64,000 nucleotides of DNA from Mastigias papua (Eukaryota > Cnidaria > Scyphozoa > Rhizostomeae > Mastigiidae), in assembly GCA_964019165.1 (NCBI GenBank), contig OZ025268.1:10056711-10120710 (forward strand), in the 5' to 3' direction. The notes beneath the pieces are model-generated. The model searched no databases, was not told where the DNA came from, and saw only the letters and a list, made by a program, of their open reading frames with translations. The position numbers and the translations under genes are program-made. Every line of letters starts with the position of its first letter. Position 1 is the first letter of the stretch. Shown piece after piece: positions 47,800-58,010 of the stretch.

Positions 47800-48210
47800 T
47801 AAGATACAAGACTTCAGATGTATGAATATGATTATCCATAGAGAAGTTGAAATATGTGCCAAGGTATTTGAACGATTTTTCCGGTATCAACAGTAGGAAT
47901 TAATTCGTGGTTTAAATACGTTTAGGGAGGCATTGAACAAAAGTAGTAGAAGCCTTTTTTATCCCGAAAGTAGAACATTAGTGGACTCGAAAGTTCATAT
48001 CTGACCAAGTATACAAACGTGAGAAGTGATTAAGCAGAATCTGGTTGTCTTTCTAATGACAGGGAAAAACAGTAGCCTCATCTGCAAACTGAAACCAGTG
48101 AACAGGAGAGAGATTCAATAGAGAAACCAGACTGGTTGAATTCCTGGCCAGATATAGTTCATATAAGTGTTAAAGCATAGATTGAACCTCAATGGGCCTA
48201 AGCAATCCCC
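47800..48210 (-). pseudogene. Non-LTR reverse transcriptase fragment, decayed
   Basis: On the minus strand, over several frames, the order GDCLGPLRFNLCFNTY, a decayed FADD box (read as FADEA), DMNFRVHKCSTFGIKKA and KYLGTYFNFSMDNHIH is seen. This is the order of RT palm motifs in a class of invertebrate endonuclease-RT elements. Frames change several times, so the copy is dead. Confidence 0.6.
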
Positions 48211-48889
48211 ATTGGAGAGAATACTACTACTGCTACTACTACTATTACTAATTTTTGTTTAAATTTCTAATTGAATATCATTGAATATATAAAACTATTT
48301 ACAATAATACACCCCTCAAAAACGTACCAGTGTATAATTGGCTTGGTTGTAAAGAATACATGGTACATTTATGAAAATAACGTATATAGCAAAAAAACCA
48401 GAGCCTACTAAACGTTTCCAGAAAAGATCAAAATTAGATGGCTAAGAGTTCTGGAATAGTCCAAGGTTTATTTCTTCGGCAAAAGATGAAGTAGCTTGGT
48501 CTAATTGAGATGTTCATAGTCTTCATATTGATTCGTCTTTGGATAGTCTTATCAAAACTCAATTCATTGAGTACCGAGAAGAAAGAGGTATCTGAACTTC
48601 AGGACATGAAATGCCTTAGGTGTATAGTTTACACCCGGCCAACGAAAAAGCAACCAGTACAAACTGTGACACTTAGGGAATAACATAATAATAATCATAA
48701 TAATTATAACTTTCAAAAGTGTGATTGGTTGGTACGTTAAGAAATCTAGTGAAAAGTTGATTGAAGGAGTTAGAATGTCAGGAATTGTTGACAGTATATA
48801 CTGACAGTAAGGATATATTCAAAAGAGAGAAAAGAGACGCTGAAAAGAAATCGCAGAAAGAAAGAAATATATAGCCAATTTCCTAGAGA

Positions 48890-49410
48890 TATACCAGATG
48901 ATGTTGATCAAGAAAAGTCTTGGAAGTGGATCTCGCAGAGTGGCTTGAAAGCTTCAACATATTTGCTGCACAAAAACAATACGATCAAACAGTCTTAAAC
49001 ACAGCATTGACAGAACTACAGATGATCCACTTTTTCGCAGGTGTAGACTCAAGACTGACAGTGTACTCGGTATCAAAGTGGTTGTGAGAAACTTCCCTAA
49101 AAAGAATATAAAAAATACATGACAATGCCATTGGAATTATCCATTGGAACCTTGAATTGTTTTGGCAGACTTCAAGTAGAATATGTCAAGCAAAGAAATA
49201 GAAAAGAAAACCAAATATAAGGATCATGAAACTAAGATACAAAGGATGTGGAAAATGAAAACAGAAGTAATAGCTGCCCATTGTGATAGGATAACTTGGT
49301 ACCATCAAAAAGGAATGGAAGATAACATCAGAAATATCTCAGAACATGTGAACAATAAGTAACTTCAAAAGGCATGCTCACTAGGGGCTGCAAGGACATG
49401 AAAACACAAA
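48890..49410 (+). pseudogene. Non-LTR retrotransposon C-terminal domain, decayed
   Basis: The + strand reads DDPLFRRCRLKTDSV and later KYKDHETKIQRMWKMKTEVI, a series found after the RT in many invertebrate non-LTR elements (Cys-containing block, then a PD-(D/E)XK-like stretch). Stops and frame changes interrupt it. Confidence 0.5.
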
Positions 49411-49699
49411 CATTGAAAAGAAACACGGTGACTCCATGGAAGTATTGCTTTGTAGGTAAATCAAAGTGAAAATGATCTAGGATGCGTTTTGTTTTAACCA
49501 TCAATTGAGTAAGAACTTTATACATGTGAAATCCTACATTGTGTTCAGAATCGTGCGATTACTAGGAAGGGTGCTGGCTATTCATCCTTTTTATACATGA
49601 TGATTTGCACTGGCTTTGGAATCAAGGAAAATTGCATTTTCAATGCCGCAATCTGCTGGGATATGCCACTATGAAGGATGTACGGCTAATGCTTCTTGA

Positions 49700-49970
49700 G
49701 GATTAACAAAGTCATGGAATTCGATACAAGTTCCTTTTGAGAATTTCATTAGACAGGGATTTTTAGGTCCCTTTGGTTTCGAAATTTGAACAACTGTCAT
49801 TATGAACGCTTCTCAAAGTCCTTTCGTGGCTTTTGTCTATTGTCTTACTAAGCAACTCTTTATTGACCATCCAAATAAGTGGACAATAACCAAATGTCGA
49901 CTGATTAATTTGCAGGCTGGGCCAATGCACGATAAACAGAAGATACACAAAACGGCTCAAACAACCGATG
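49700..49970 (-). pseudogene. Non-LTR reverse transcriptase thumb fragment
   Basis: The minus strand reads STFGYCPLIWM, then KSHERTLRSVHND, then SNFE. This matches the well-known C-terminal RT segment (YCPLVWM, IHERALR) of jockey/CR1-like elements. A stop follows within a few residues. It is a different relic from the + strand one at 48890-49410. Confidence 0.6.
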
Positions 49971-50439
49971 TATTCTTATCCATTCCCAATCGAACAAAAC
50001 TCAAAGAAGTGGGCAATGTGAAACACTATAACAAACAAACGAATAATGAAGCAAAGAGTGAAATTTTATTATTAGCATTAACATTCATCCGCGACAACGA
50101 TCCATTGGACTAACAAAATGCAGCTACAGATCGAATATGACAATGTACCCAAATAATAGAATGGAAGTTTTGATAGGGTAATGGTGCTCTGATGCTGCCA
50201 GTTCTGTAGTGTACTATATTGTATTCATAATATGATGTCCCCCGTCTATCCTTAGCGTAAAATTTTCAAATTAAAAAATTTAGAGAAATTAGTTATTTGC
50301 GGTGCAAAGCTGTAAGATTGAATAAAAATAGTCCCGTCCATGCACCTTTTTGTCAAGTACATATTATCAAATAAAACTTCATACACGAATATGATCTACT
50401 AACAGGAAAAAGTTGGAAGTAAAGAGGAGCTTTGATACG

Positions 50440-50620
50440 AAGGCTAGTGTGATAGAAATGCTACCATCAAGTTGGGCGGGTGACCACATTTGGAACTCCA
50501 CAAGTATTGTGGGGATCTCGTAAAAATCAATACGCAAAGCTCACAGACGTTTCCACTATAGAATGAAAATCAAAGAGTGTATCAATCCTTCTAACGTAGT
50601 CAAACAATATGAAACTGAAA
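50440..50620 (+). repeat. Duplicated non-coding block, copy near first cluster end
   Basis: Resembles 62650-62890 in the same orientation (ATCAAGTTGGGCGGGTGA against ATCAAGTTGGGTGAGTGA, then GTGGGGATCTC against GTGGAGGTCTC and GTATCAAT against GCTATCAAT). It may mark the left edge of an old segmental duplication of the membrane-protein cluster. Confidence 0.4.
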
Positions 50621-50869
50621 AGAAACCAAACCACTGATAATTCCAGTTGTGCAATATCATGAATTTCCTGTATACATTGGATACATTAAACCACAACAAA
50701 GCGCTTCTGAAAAGAGACACCATAAGTCTCAAACCAAACAGGCTAATTTAAGAAATCAAGCTTCTCATTGGTCCGTTCCTAAAAGAATACTTGAAATAAA
50801 CAAACAAAAATTTATCCGTTAAGTAAGCATCTGTGTCAGGACAAGTACACTGGCTTATTAAGCAAGTTA

Positions 50870-51182
50870 GGCCCCGTTCACGCTATTCCGTGTTTGAACA
50901 AAAACGCAACTGCTTAGCTCCGTTTTTGGCTTTGCGTTCACATTAGTCTACCCCAAAAACGGAACCAAATGAAAACGATGATAAAAACGGAGCTAAATGA
51001 AAACGGAGCTAAACAAAAACGCAACTCTGTAGTGTGAACAACCAAAACGGAACAATTTGAAAACGCTACTAAAAGAGCCAATATAAAAGAAGCCGTCAAA
51101 CATAAGCGTTTTTGAGGACAAATGTGAACACCAATTGATAGATATCCGTTTCTGTCTGAAAACGGAGTAGTGTGAACAGGGA
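50870..51182. mobile_element. MITE with GGCCCCGTTCAC terminal inverted repeats
   Basis: Left end GGCCCCGTTCACGCTATTCC and right end GGAGTAGTGTGAACAGGG are imperfect inverted repeats. The interior is built of repeated AAAACGGA motifs. Ends of the GTGTGAACAGGG type are common in hAT-derived MITEs. No target duplication was confirmed. Confidence 0.55.
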
Positions 51183-51516
51183 AGAAAAACAGTCCCGATT
51201 TTGGGAGCAAAAACGGACGTAAATGAAAATGGAGTAATGTGATCAAACATAACAAATATTATTTATCTAAGGGAGACAACATCTTTCTGCTGCAAGGCAG
51301 GCAAGGCTTTCTCAACATAAACTCGAGCCCTGACATGTCACTAATACTCATACCAACATTATCGTCACAAATCATTTATATACAAAACTTCATATACATG
51401 TCCAACAATCCAAGAGCCTTAAGAACTTATACTATTAAGAATTTATATTATAGAATTATTCACTTCGATCAAACCCCGCGAAATACACTCATATATATAT
51501 ATGAGACGGCGATGCG

Positions 51517-52845
51517 ATGCGTAAAGCCCTGGACACAAGGCAGAATCCGTCAATTTCTACAAAGTCATTAGTTAGTTTAGGAAAATTAGTATTAGATAGT
51601 AATGTGTTTGAGTTTAATGGTAAAGTGTATAAGCAGAAGTTAGGAACCGCAATAGGCACAAAGTTTGCTCCGGCGTATGCCAATTTGTTTATGTCCAGTT
51701 TAGAAGAAGATATGTTGAACAGTTGTGAAGTTAAGCCTTGGATTTGGTACAGGTACATTGATGATGTGTTTTTTATTTGGACACATGGCGAGGAACAGTT
51801 ATGTAGTTTTGTAGAGTATATTAATAGTTATCATCAAACAATAAAGTTTACAACAGAGAAATCAAGGGATAGTGTCAGTTATTTGGATGTTTTAGTAAGT
51901 AGAAAGGGACGGGCCTTGGAGACAGATCTCTACTGCAAATCTACTGATACACACCAGTATTTGCAGAGGAGCTCTTGTCACCCATGGCACGTCAAAAAAG
52001 CAATCCCATATGGACAGGCTCTTAGAATTAGAAGAATTTGTTCAGATGAGAAGAAGTTCAGAAAGAGGTCGGAGGAGTTAGTGAGTTGGTTAGTAGATAG
52101 GGGTTATAAGGAGGATTTCGTTAGGGAGCAGATAGTTCGTGCTAGTAGTTTAGACAGAGAAAGACTTTTTAACCAGGAAGGTAGATGTAATGACAAGAGA
52201 AAGGATCAGGTTCCATTAGTAGTTACATTCCATCCAGCACTTAATGAGCTTAGGGGCATAATTAGGAAACTCCATACCATGTTAGAAGCGTCTGAAGAAC
52301 ACAGGATGGCCTTTAAAGAGCAGCCTCTTGTGGTCTTCAGACGGGCACCAAATTTGAAGGATAATCTAGTTAGAGCTAAGCTTCCTAAGATTCGGACAGA
52401 AGGAGTTAGGGGTTGTTTTAGGTGTGGTAAAGCGCGATGTCAAGTTTGCAGTTATATGTCAGAGGGTAGTGGGTTTAGATGTAATGTTTCAGGTAGGGAG
52501 TATGATATAAATAGTGATTTTAATTGCGATTCTTCAGGGGTAGTGTATTTATTAGGCTGTAAAGTATGTGGCAAGCAGTATGTAGGTAGCACCTTTACAT
52601 CATTTAGAGCCAGGTTTAACAATTATAAGTCATCTAGTAGGAAGTTTTCTAGTGGAGTAGCAGTGACGCAGGCAGAGTTGTTTAGACATTTTACAGAAGC
52701 CAACCATCATGGATTTTTAGAGGATGTTAGTTTTCAAATTATAGATAGGGTATTTGGAGTTTCTAGACATAAGGAGGGATTCTGGCAGTTTAGACTACAG
52801 AGCTTTATACCTGAGGGACTTAACGTCAGATATGCAGATCATTAG
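51517..52845 (+). CDS. Penelope-like RT/GIY-YIG polyprotein, 3' part
   Basis: Copies PLE RNA into DNA at a nick made by its own endonuclease. The 442-codon frame begins within the RT. GTAIGTKFAPAYANLFM and the catalytic box YIDDVFFIW are present at about residues 45-90, and a conserved FTTEKS/SVSYLDV block follows. A linker with HPALNEL and RAKLPKIR leads to a cysteine box (CFRCGKARCQVC, about residue 303). The GIY-YIG nuclease is read as VVYLLGCKVCGKQYVGS with the catalytic Arg in FRARFNN, and the frame ends near EGLNVRYADH. The N-terminal RT motifs are absent, so the first Met is not the native start. The 3' part is uninterrupted, which suggests recent insertion. Confidence 0.85.
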   Translation: MRKALDTRQNPSISTKSLVSLGKLVLDSNVFEFNGKVYKQKLGTAIGTKFAPAYANLFMSSLEEDMLNSCEVKPWIWYRYIDDVFFIWTHGEEQLCSFVEYINSYHQTIKFTTEKSRDSVSYLDVLVSRKGRALETDLYCKSTDTHQYLQRSSCHPWHVKKAIPYGQALRIRRICSDEKKFRKRSEELVSWLVDRGYKEDFVREQIVRASSLDRERLFNQEGRCNDKRKDQVPLVVTFHPALNELRGIIRKLHTMLEASEEHRMAFKEQPLVVFRRAPNLKDNLVRAKLPKIRTEGVRGCFRCGKARCQVCSYMSEGSGFRCNVSGREYDINSDFNCDSSGVVYLLGCKVCGKQYVGSTFTSFRARFNNYKSSSRKFSSGVAVTQAELFRHFTEANHHGFLEDVSFQIIDRVFGVSRHKEGFWQFRLQSFIPEGLNVRYADH

Positions 52846-53131
52846 CAATCCCCTATGCACTTTCCTAGCGTTAATTGCTTCTTTTGTCCATTTTGCGTCT
52901 ATCCAGCATCTATTCTTCTTTTCTTCACACTTCTCGCACTCTTTGCATCACCTTATATGCTCTATATTATCCTCCTTTGTTTCTTACTTCACAGCTTCGG
53001 CCCTCCCCATATAATGTATTCTTAATTTATCATGAGGTGTTAATAGGTAGGTCCCCCTTAGGTAATATCAATTGTGACCCCATTGTTATGTAGGTAATTT
53101 AAGCAGGCCCAATGTCATTGTAAGTTTAGTA

Positions 53132-53156
53132 CTGATGAAGATTCTGATCGAAACGT
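53132..53156 (+). ncRNA. Hammerhead-type core in PLE 3' region
   Basis: CTGATGA at 53132-53138, a GAT/ATC stem with TCTG loop, GAAAC at 53150-53154. GTA stands before the core and AGTATATTT after it, so stem I of about four pairs (with one G-U) and cleavage after GTA are possible. The fragment at 5805-5866 keeps the same flanking blocks. Confidence 0.6.
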
Positions 53157-53235
53157 TTACTTAAAGGATAGTATATTTGTGGTTTATTCTATTTATGTAA
53201 TTTATATACGTTGTGGATGCGGCTTAGGTTTAGTT

Positions 53236-53383
<148 letters not shown>

Positions 53384-53738
53384 GCAAAATCTTGTAAACG
53401 CCGGGAGTTAGTTTCTAATAAAATAGCCAATCAAACTAGGAGGCCATGTTCAGGTATTACGATGAAGACCATTAAAAAGCACTAATCACAATACGACAAA
53501 TTATTAGAACTGTGAAAACGGCCTTCTCCTTACATTTTAGGGTGCCACTCCTGCTATACAACGAAAGGGAAATCATAAAATTACCAGTTATGACATACGA
53601 GAGAGAAACGTTGGCCAAATAGAGAAGGAAGAAGTGTTCAGTCACTGACCAAAACACTATGTCTCTTTGCACAATTGCAAAAACCTCGCACGTTCATTCA
53701 CCCATCATCCAGCCCAAATGCCAACAGTTTGATTCTTC

Positions 53739-55163
53739 TCATACTCTCTCAAAGAACCCAAAGCATGTACCATTCGCTTTGATATAATAATTCCTTATGA
53801 GAACATCGTTGATAGGTACTGAGAAATATAATACTATGAACATCACTTGTATAATATGGCTTATTAAGATAAACTTCCACTTTCCTTTCCATACAGAAAA
53901 GATAGGCACATTGTACAAATACGTGTGGATCTGAAGGGCTACAACATTGAATACAAATTCAATACCAATACCAATGCCACATTTCATAGCCATGTCTTTT
54001 AACAGTGCCAATCCGTCGTATCTTTGTCCAGTAATCTCGTCCTTTTCGTAATAATGTCGTAACAAATAAGCTGCTGAAACACTAAGCACGACACATGTAG
54101 TCTCAGTTATTGACAAAACCAATGCTTGATTGGCTAAGAATAGTGACACCTTTGTTGATCGACCTTCATTACTTCCACTGTCCTCACAAATATGACACAT
54201 AAACGATAATACTCTCCTCTGCAAAGGGGATAGTAGTTTATCGAAAACATTTAAGACTCCATGAACCAAACTGATCACAATGAAGGGCTTCAAGTCATTT
54301 ATCTTGGCTTGTAACACCCTGCAAACCACGGTCGACCCTGTTAAATATGCAATAGAAAGCATTATCTCATCTCCAGGAGTGCATATTCCACGTATACTTG
54401 TGGCAATATGATTGATGAACAATTTCGGTACGGCAAATGCAACGATCAAGACACAGGCGAGAATTGTCCTATCATCAGGAGATGACTTGTAGTATAATTC
54501 AAACACTAGCAGATTCAAAACAAGTGATACTACGAAGCCAACCACGACTTGTAGACCCAGTTTTAATGTAAGTACAAAAGCGTTATAGCTCACATTAAGA
54601 GCAGTTTTGCAATGTCGTGCAAATCGATAACAAATCGCAAATGATGTTAATAAAAAGATAACACTACCCACGTAATATCTCCATATCTTGCTATAATGCC
54701 CATAGATATACACAACCAAGCGATCTACAGTATCCAATAATCCACCAATGATACAGTAACAAACAAGATTCAGTTCTTTAGAGACTGACCAGCCACATAG
54801 CGGCGCAATTAATGAGAACGCCCAAAAATTAATTATTAATACAATGACAATATCTACAATTAAATGTGTTCGGTATATTCTCTCGGGGATCTTTTCCCAA
54901 TCTGGAGAGCAGTGCTGTCTTATAATAAGGTCAAGCCACCAAAGAAAAGTTGCAAATAGGCCCACAACAACGCCACAAACAATAGTGCATTCTACATTCA
55001 CTTTCAAACACATCCACAAGCAAGAAAACCAACTTCTATTAATCACTGTAGGTACGTTTATACTTATGTTCATTTCGGTGTCACAGTAATCATTGGACTG
55101 ATCATAATCCCGTAACATAGTACATTCTTCATTAAAGCGTTCATAATTACTGCTAAACTCCAT
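53739..55163 (-). CDS. Unrecognised multi-pass membrane protein, paralogue 1
   Basis: 474 codons in one exon. I do not recognise the family. The N-terminus (1-45) is acidic and polar without a signal peptide. About 11 hydrophobic segments follow, near residues 56-82, 100-121, 132-153, 163-181, 193-225, 233-252, 266-284, 293-312, 340-368, 393-417 and 429-449. Two halves resemble each other: IIGGLLDTVDRLV (138-150) with LVHGVLNVFDKLL (299-311), RFARH (180-184) with YLLRH (366-370), and KLGLQVVVGFVV (201-212) with KCGIGIGIEFVF (394-405). Sites for N-glycosylation occur at N32, N42, N190 and N464. The two-fold repeat is the kind found in secondary transporters, but no substrate can be named. The start is MEFSSNYERF, shared with paralogue 2. 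Neighbours are a PLE downstream and non-LTR insertions upstream. Confidence 0.85.
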   Translation of the reverse strand: MEFSSNYERFNEECTMLRDYDQSNDYCDTEMNISINVPTVINRSWFSCLWMCLKVNVECTIVCGVVVGLFATFLWWLDLIIRQHCSPDWEKIPERIYRTHLIVDIVIVLIINFWAFSLIAPLCGWSVSKELNLVCYCIIGGLLDTVDRLVVYIYGHYSKIWRYYVGSVIFLLTSFAICYRFARHCKTALNVSYNAFVLTLKLGLQVVVGFVVSLVLNLLVFELYYKSSPDDRTILACVLIVAFAVPKLFINHIATSIRGICTPGDEIMLSIAYLTGSTVVCRVLQAKINDLKPFIVISLVHGVLNVFDKLLSPLQRRVLSFMCHICEDSGSNEGRSTKVSLFLANQALVLSITETTCVVLSVSAAYLLRHYYEKDEITGQRYDGLALLKDMAMKCGIGIGIEFVFNVVALQIHTYLYNVPIFSVWKGKWKFILISHIIQVMFIVLYFSVPINDVLIRNYYIKANGTCFGFFERV

Positions 55164-55433
55164 TGAAACGTCTGTAAATACCCAAAATAGTAAGTAAAGA
55201 GGCTATAGTTGATGAAAGCAACTTGAATCAAGCGTCTCGATTAATATGAACTGTATTGATGTTGCAGTAAATGTTGCAAGTTATCTCCAACATTGAATAC
55301 TGGCTTCCCCCTCGCATTCTCTACGCTGTCTGAGGAGACCATCCAGAATCAACAGGTGCAAAGATAAGTTCGAAAGAAGAATTCCAGTCATAAATCCACG
55401 CGGAAATAACAGTGATCTCTGATAGATAAATGC

Positions 55434-55443
55434 TTATATAAAC
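55434..55443 (-). promoter_or_regulatory. Possible TATA box of paralogue 1
   Basis: The minus strand reads GTTTATATAAGC about 275 bp before the ATG, in a flank conserved with paralogue 2. There the matching position reads ACGTATAAGTG, a weaker box. This is inference from sequence only. Confidence 0.3.
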
Positions 55444-55799
55444 CCCTAAAACTGCAAGGAAACTAAAGAGAAAGTTTCAACTTAGCAATAGCAGCTCGTG
55501 TCTCACAGTACAACAATCTCCCTAGAGTACCGATGTGAATCTTGAAAGCAACATCTCTTTCATTTTCACAAAGTGTGTTGAATTCAATTGGTAGGACGGA
55601 TGTAGACATGCCAAACAGTATTATACTATGAGATCATTAGTGTCTACACAGTTTACCTGTGTAAGATATGGAAAACAAAACAAAACTACGCAATTAATTC
55701 ACCACAACAGCATGTACTTTCGATATAAGAACAAGGACCATTCAGAGGTTTTGTGGAGTACGGCTTACCAACTGAGGCAGGTCTACGGGGCTCGAAGAG

Positions 55800-56095
55800 T
55801 CTCTTTGCAGAAGATGTGGGTCCCATGAGGAATATATTGAACACTTGTGGGATTGCCCAAATTTTTATCAAAAACCACTGACGGAAATGACCTGTTTAAT
55901 TACAAATAATTCAAAAAGTCTAAAAAATATCTACAACACCCTTCAAAAATTTCTTAACCAGGGATGAAAAGATATAAAAAGGTGCCTGAAAATAGATACA
56001 AAAAAGACTGGCTAAAACAATAGCAACAGCTTGTGATACCCAGTAATTGGGTAACTGCTCCGAAATGGAGAATTAGCTTCAATTATTTATTCATT
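55800..56095 (+). mobile_element. Non-LTR retrotransposon 3' fragment inserted in duplicated flank
   Basis: Absent from the equivalent place at about 61318-61345, where the flank is otherwise alike. It encodes SLCRRCGSHEEYIEHLWDCP, the Cys-x2-Cys...His...Cys box at the end of many non-LTR RT proteins, and runs on to a TGA about 35 codons later. An AT-rich 3' UTR ends in TTATTTATTCATTTATTT. It is 5'-truncated as expected for target-primed insertion. Confidence 0.7.
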
Positions 56096-56096
56096 T

Positions 56097-56345
56097 ATTT
56101 TACCACCTTCCTGACCGGTTTCGTGAATAATGTGAAAGATGGCCCATCTCACAGAAATTATAGGGCAACTCTAGAAGATGCTGTGAACATTAACTGTCGA
56201 TAGAGAGCATAACATGAAGAATAGGTGCTTCAATAGATGAGCACCAATGAAGAAAATCATTCTATGGGACACAAGTCATTCCTACAGGTGCATTAAGACG
56301 TCTAAATACACAGGAAATATTTATAAGCATGATAAATAGCATAGG
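56097..56345 (+). repeat. Direct repeat of about 250 bp, copy 1
   Basis: Near-identical to 61340-61592 (starting CCTGACCGGTTTCGTGAATA in this copy). Only a few differences in about 245 bp, far fewer than between the paralogue coding regions. It marks the far end of the duplicated unit upstream of paralogue 1. Confidence 0.85.
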
Positions 56346-56499
56346 GAGCTGTGGACTCTTCCCCTCTCATGTAATGCATCATAATACAAGTCTTCAGCCC
56401 CTCCCATTGTTATGTAACAAATCGAGCTACCCTCCCCCCTTCATTCTTCTTTTGGTTGCTTACTTTGTAAGTTATATGAACATACGAAATCTACTTTCA

Positions 56500-57693
56500 G
56501 TCTGGTGTCAGACAAAAAGAGGTACATTAGGAACAACAGCTCTGTTAAAATGTACTGATGATTGGCTAAATGGTATAGATGCTGGAAAATATGCAGGGGT
56601 CGTATTCGTAGACTTAAAGAAAGCCTTTGACACAGTTGATTACGGAATTCTTCTTCAAAAGCTCGCACACTATGGTGTTCAGGGCCACGAGCTAGAGTGG
56701 TTTAAGTCATACCTGTCAAAGCGCACTCAGTTCACAAGAGTCAACGGCTGCGACTCCAGAGTCCAAAGTATAAGCCTAGGAGTACCTCAGGGTTCATGTC
56801 TTGGACCCCTGCTATTTTCAATCTACATCAATGATCTCCCTATGGTCATCGATAATGCTAAAGTTTATATGTACGCTGATGACACCTGTATAAGCTTCCA
56901 AGCTGATAGCGTTGCTAAGCTAAATGAGGAATTAAACAAGGACCTGGAAGCTTTGGATTCATGGCTCAGTGGCAATATACTGTCTCTGAACGTAGCCAAA
57001 ACGCAGTCAATGACCATTTCAACAAAGCACAAGCAAGCTGCATTAGAAAGGAAAAATGAACAACTTTGTCTGCAAATGCGCAATGAAACCCTAGGAGCTG
57101 TTCAAAACGCCAAGTATCTAGGAGTTCACATTGATAATTCTCTTGGCTGGAAGAAGCATATTCAGGAAACATCTAAAAAAATTTCACGAGCTCTTGGTAT
57201 GTTAAAATATGCAAAAAGATATCTTCCTTTCCATGCGCTTAAAAGTCTCTACACCAGTGTCATTGATCCTAGCTTCCGGTACTGCTGTTCTGTGTGGGGT
57301 GTGTGTGGTGCAGCCGAAATCCACCAGCTACAGAAACTTCAAAATCGAGCTGCCCGAATCATCACCGGTAGCAATTACGATGCCCCTAGTAAACCATTAA
57401 TAGAAAGTTTGGGTTGGAAAACTATTAATGATATGATACAGTTTGAATCGCGAGTTATGGTATTCAAATCATTAAATCGGCTCACCCCACAATACCTCTC
57501 AGACCTGTTTGTGGCAAACTCCACCAATCCCTCATACAACCTAAGGAGTAGGGACACGGATCTTACGCTGCCAAAGAGAAACACCTCGACTGGCCAGGAA
57601 AGCTTTTCGTATAGGGGTGCTAAACTTTGGAATGGCCTCCCAGATCCATCAAAGCGAGCCTCTAGCCTGATCTCCTTCAAGAGCTTGTTGTAA
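56500..57693 (+). pseudogene. Non-LTR reverse transcriptase, frameshifted near 5' end
   Basis: RT palm motifs are present in order: FVDLKKAFDTVDYGIL, GVPQGSCLGPLLFSIYINDL and MYADDTCI, with thumb and C-terminal blocks YCCSVWGV, NRAARIITG and AKLWNGLP up to a TAA at 57691. The long frame is open back to an ATG at 56329, but that part is not RT. Motif 1 (FQSGVRQK) appears in another frame at about 56493-56520, so a frameshift sits at the run of A near 56515. No apurinic endonuclease domain remains. Confidence 0.8.
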
Positions 57694-57935
57694 TCACTTT
57701 ACACTATTGAGATTTCAGTCATCTCCTTTATTTTATTCTATTTTTTTTCCTCTAACTAGTATTTTTAATTTTTCAAATAGAACATTATATGTACTTATTG
57801 TAATTAAGAAAGTTATGTAGGATTTTACTTATTGTAATTAAGTTATGTAGGATTCTATTCCTATTTTGTAGTATATTTAGATGGAGGGCCCCTTGAAAAG
57901 CAGCTACGGCTGAAGGGCTACCCTCCCTAAACATT

Positions 57936-57936
<1 letters not shown>

Positions 57937-58010
<74 letters not shown>
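57937..58010 (+). repeat. (TAA)n tail
   Basis: About 24 TAA units directly after the non-LTR 3' UTR, consistent with a retrotransposon tail. Confidence 0.93.

Larger units (their letters stand above)
56350..58010 (+). mobile_element. jockey/CR1-like non-LTR retrotransposon, 5'-truncated
   Basis: Inserted at the end of the duplicated flank: copy 1 and copy 2 of the flank part ways at about 56350. It contains the RT frame, a 3' UTR of about 250 bp ending GGGCTACCCTCCC, and a (TAA)n tail. The 5' boundary is not exact. It is missing from the second copy. Confidence 0.75.

Noticed and set aside
49802..50113. 104-codon + strand frame
   Set aside because: Part of it overlaps the RT thumb fragment, which is meaningful only on the minus strand.
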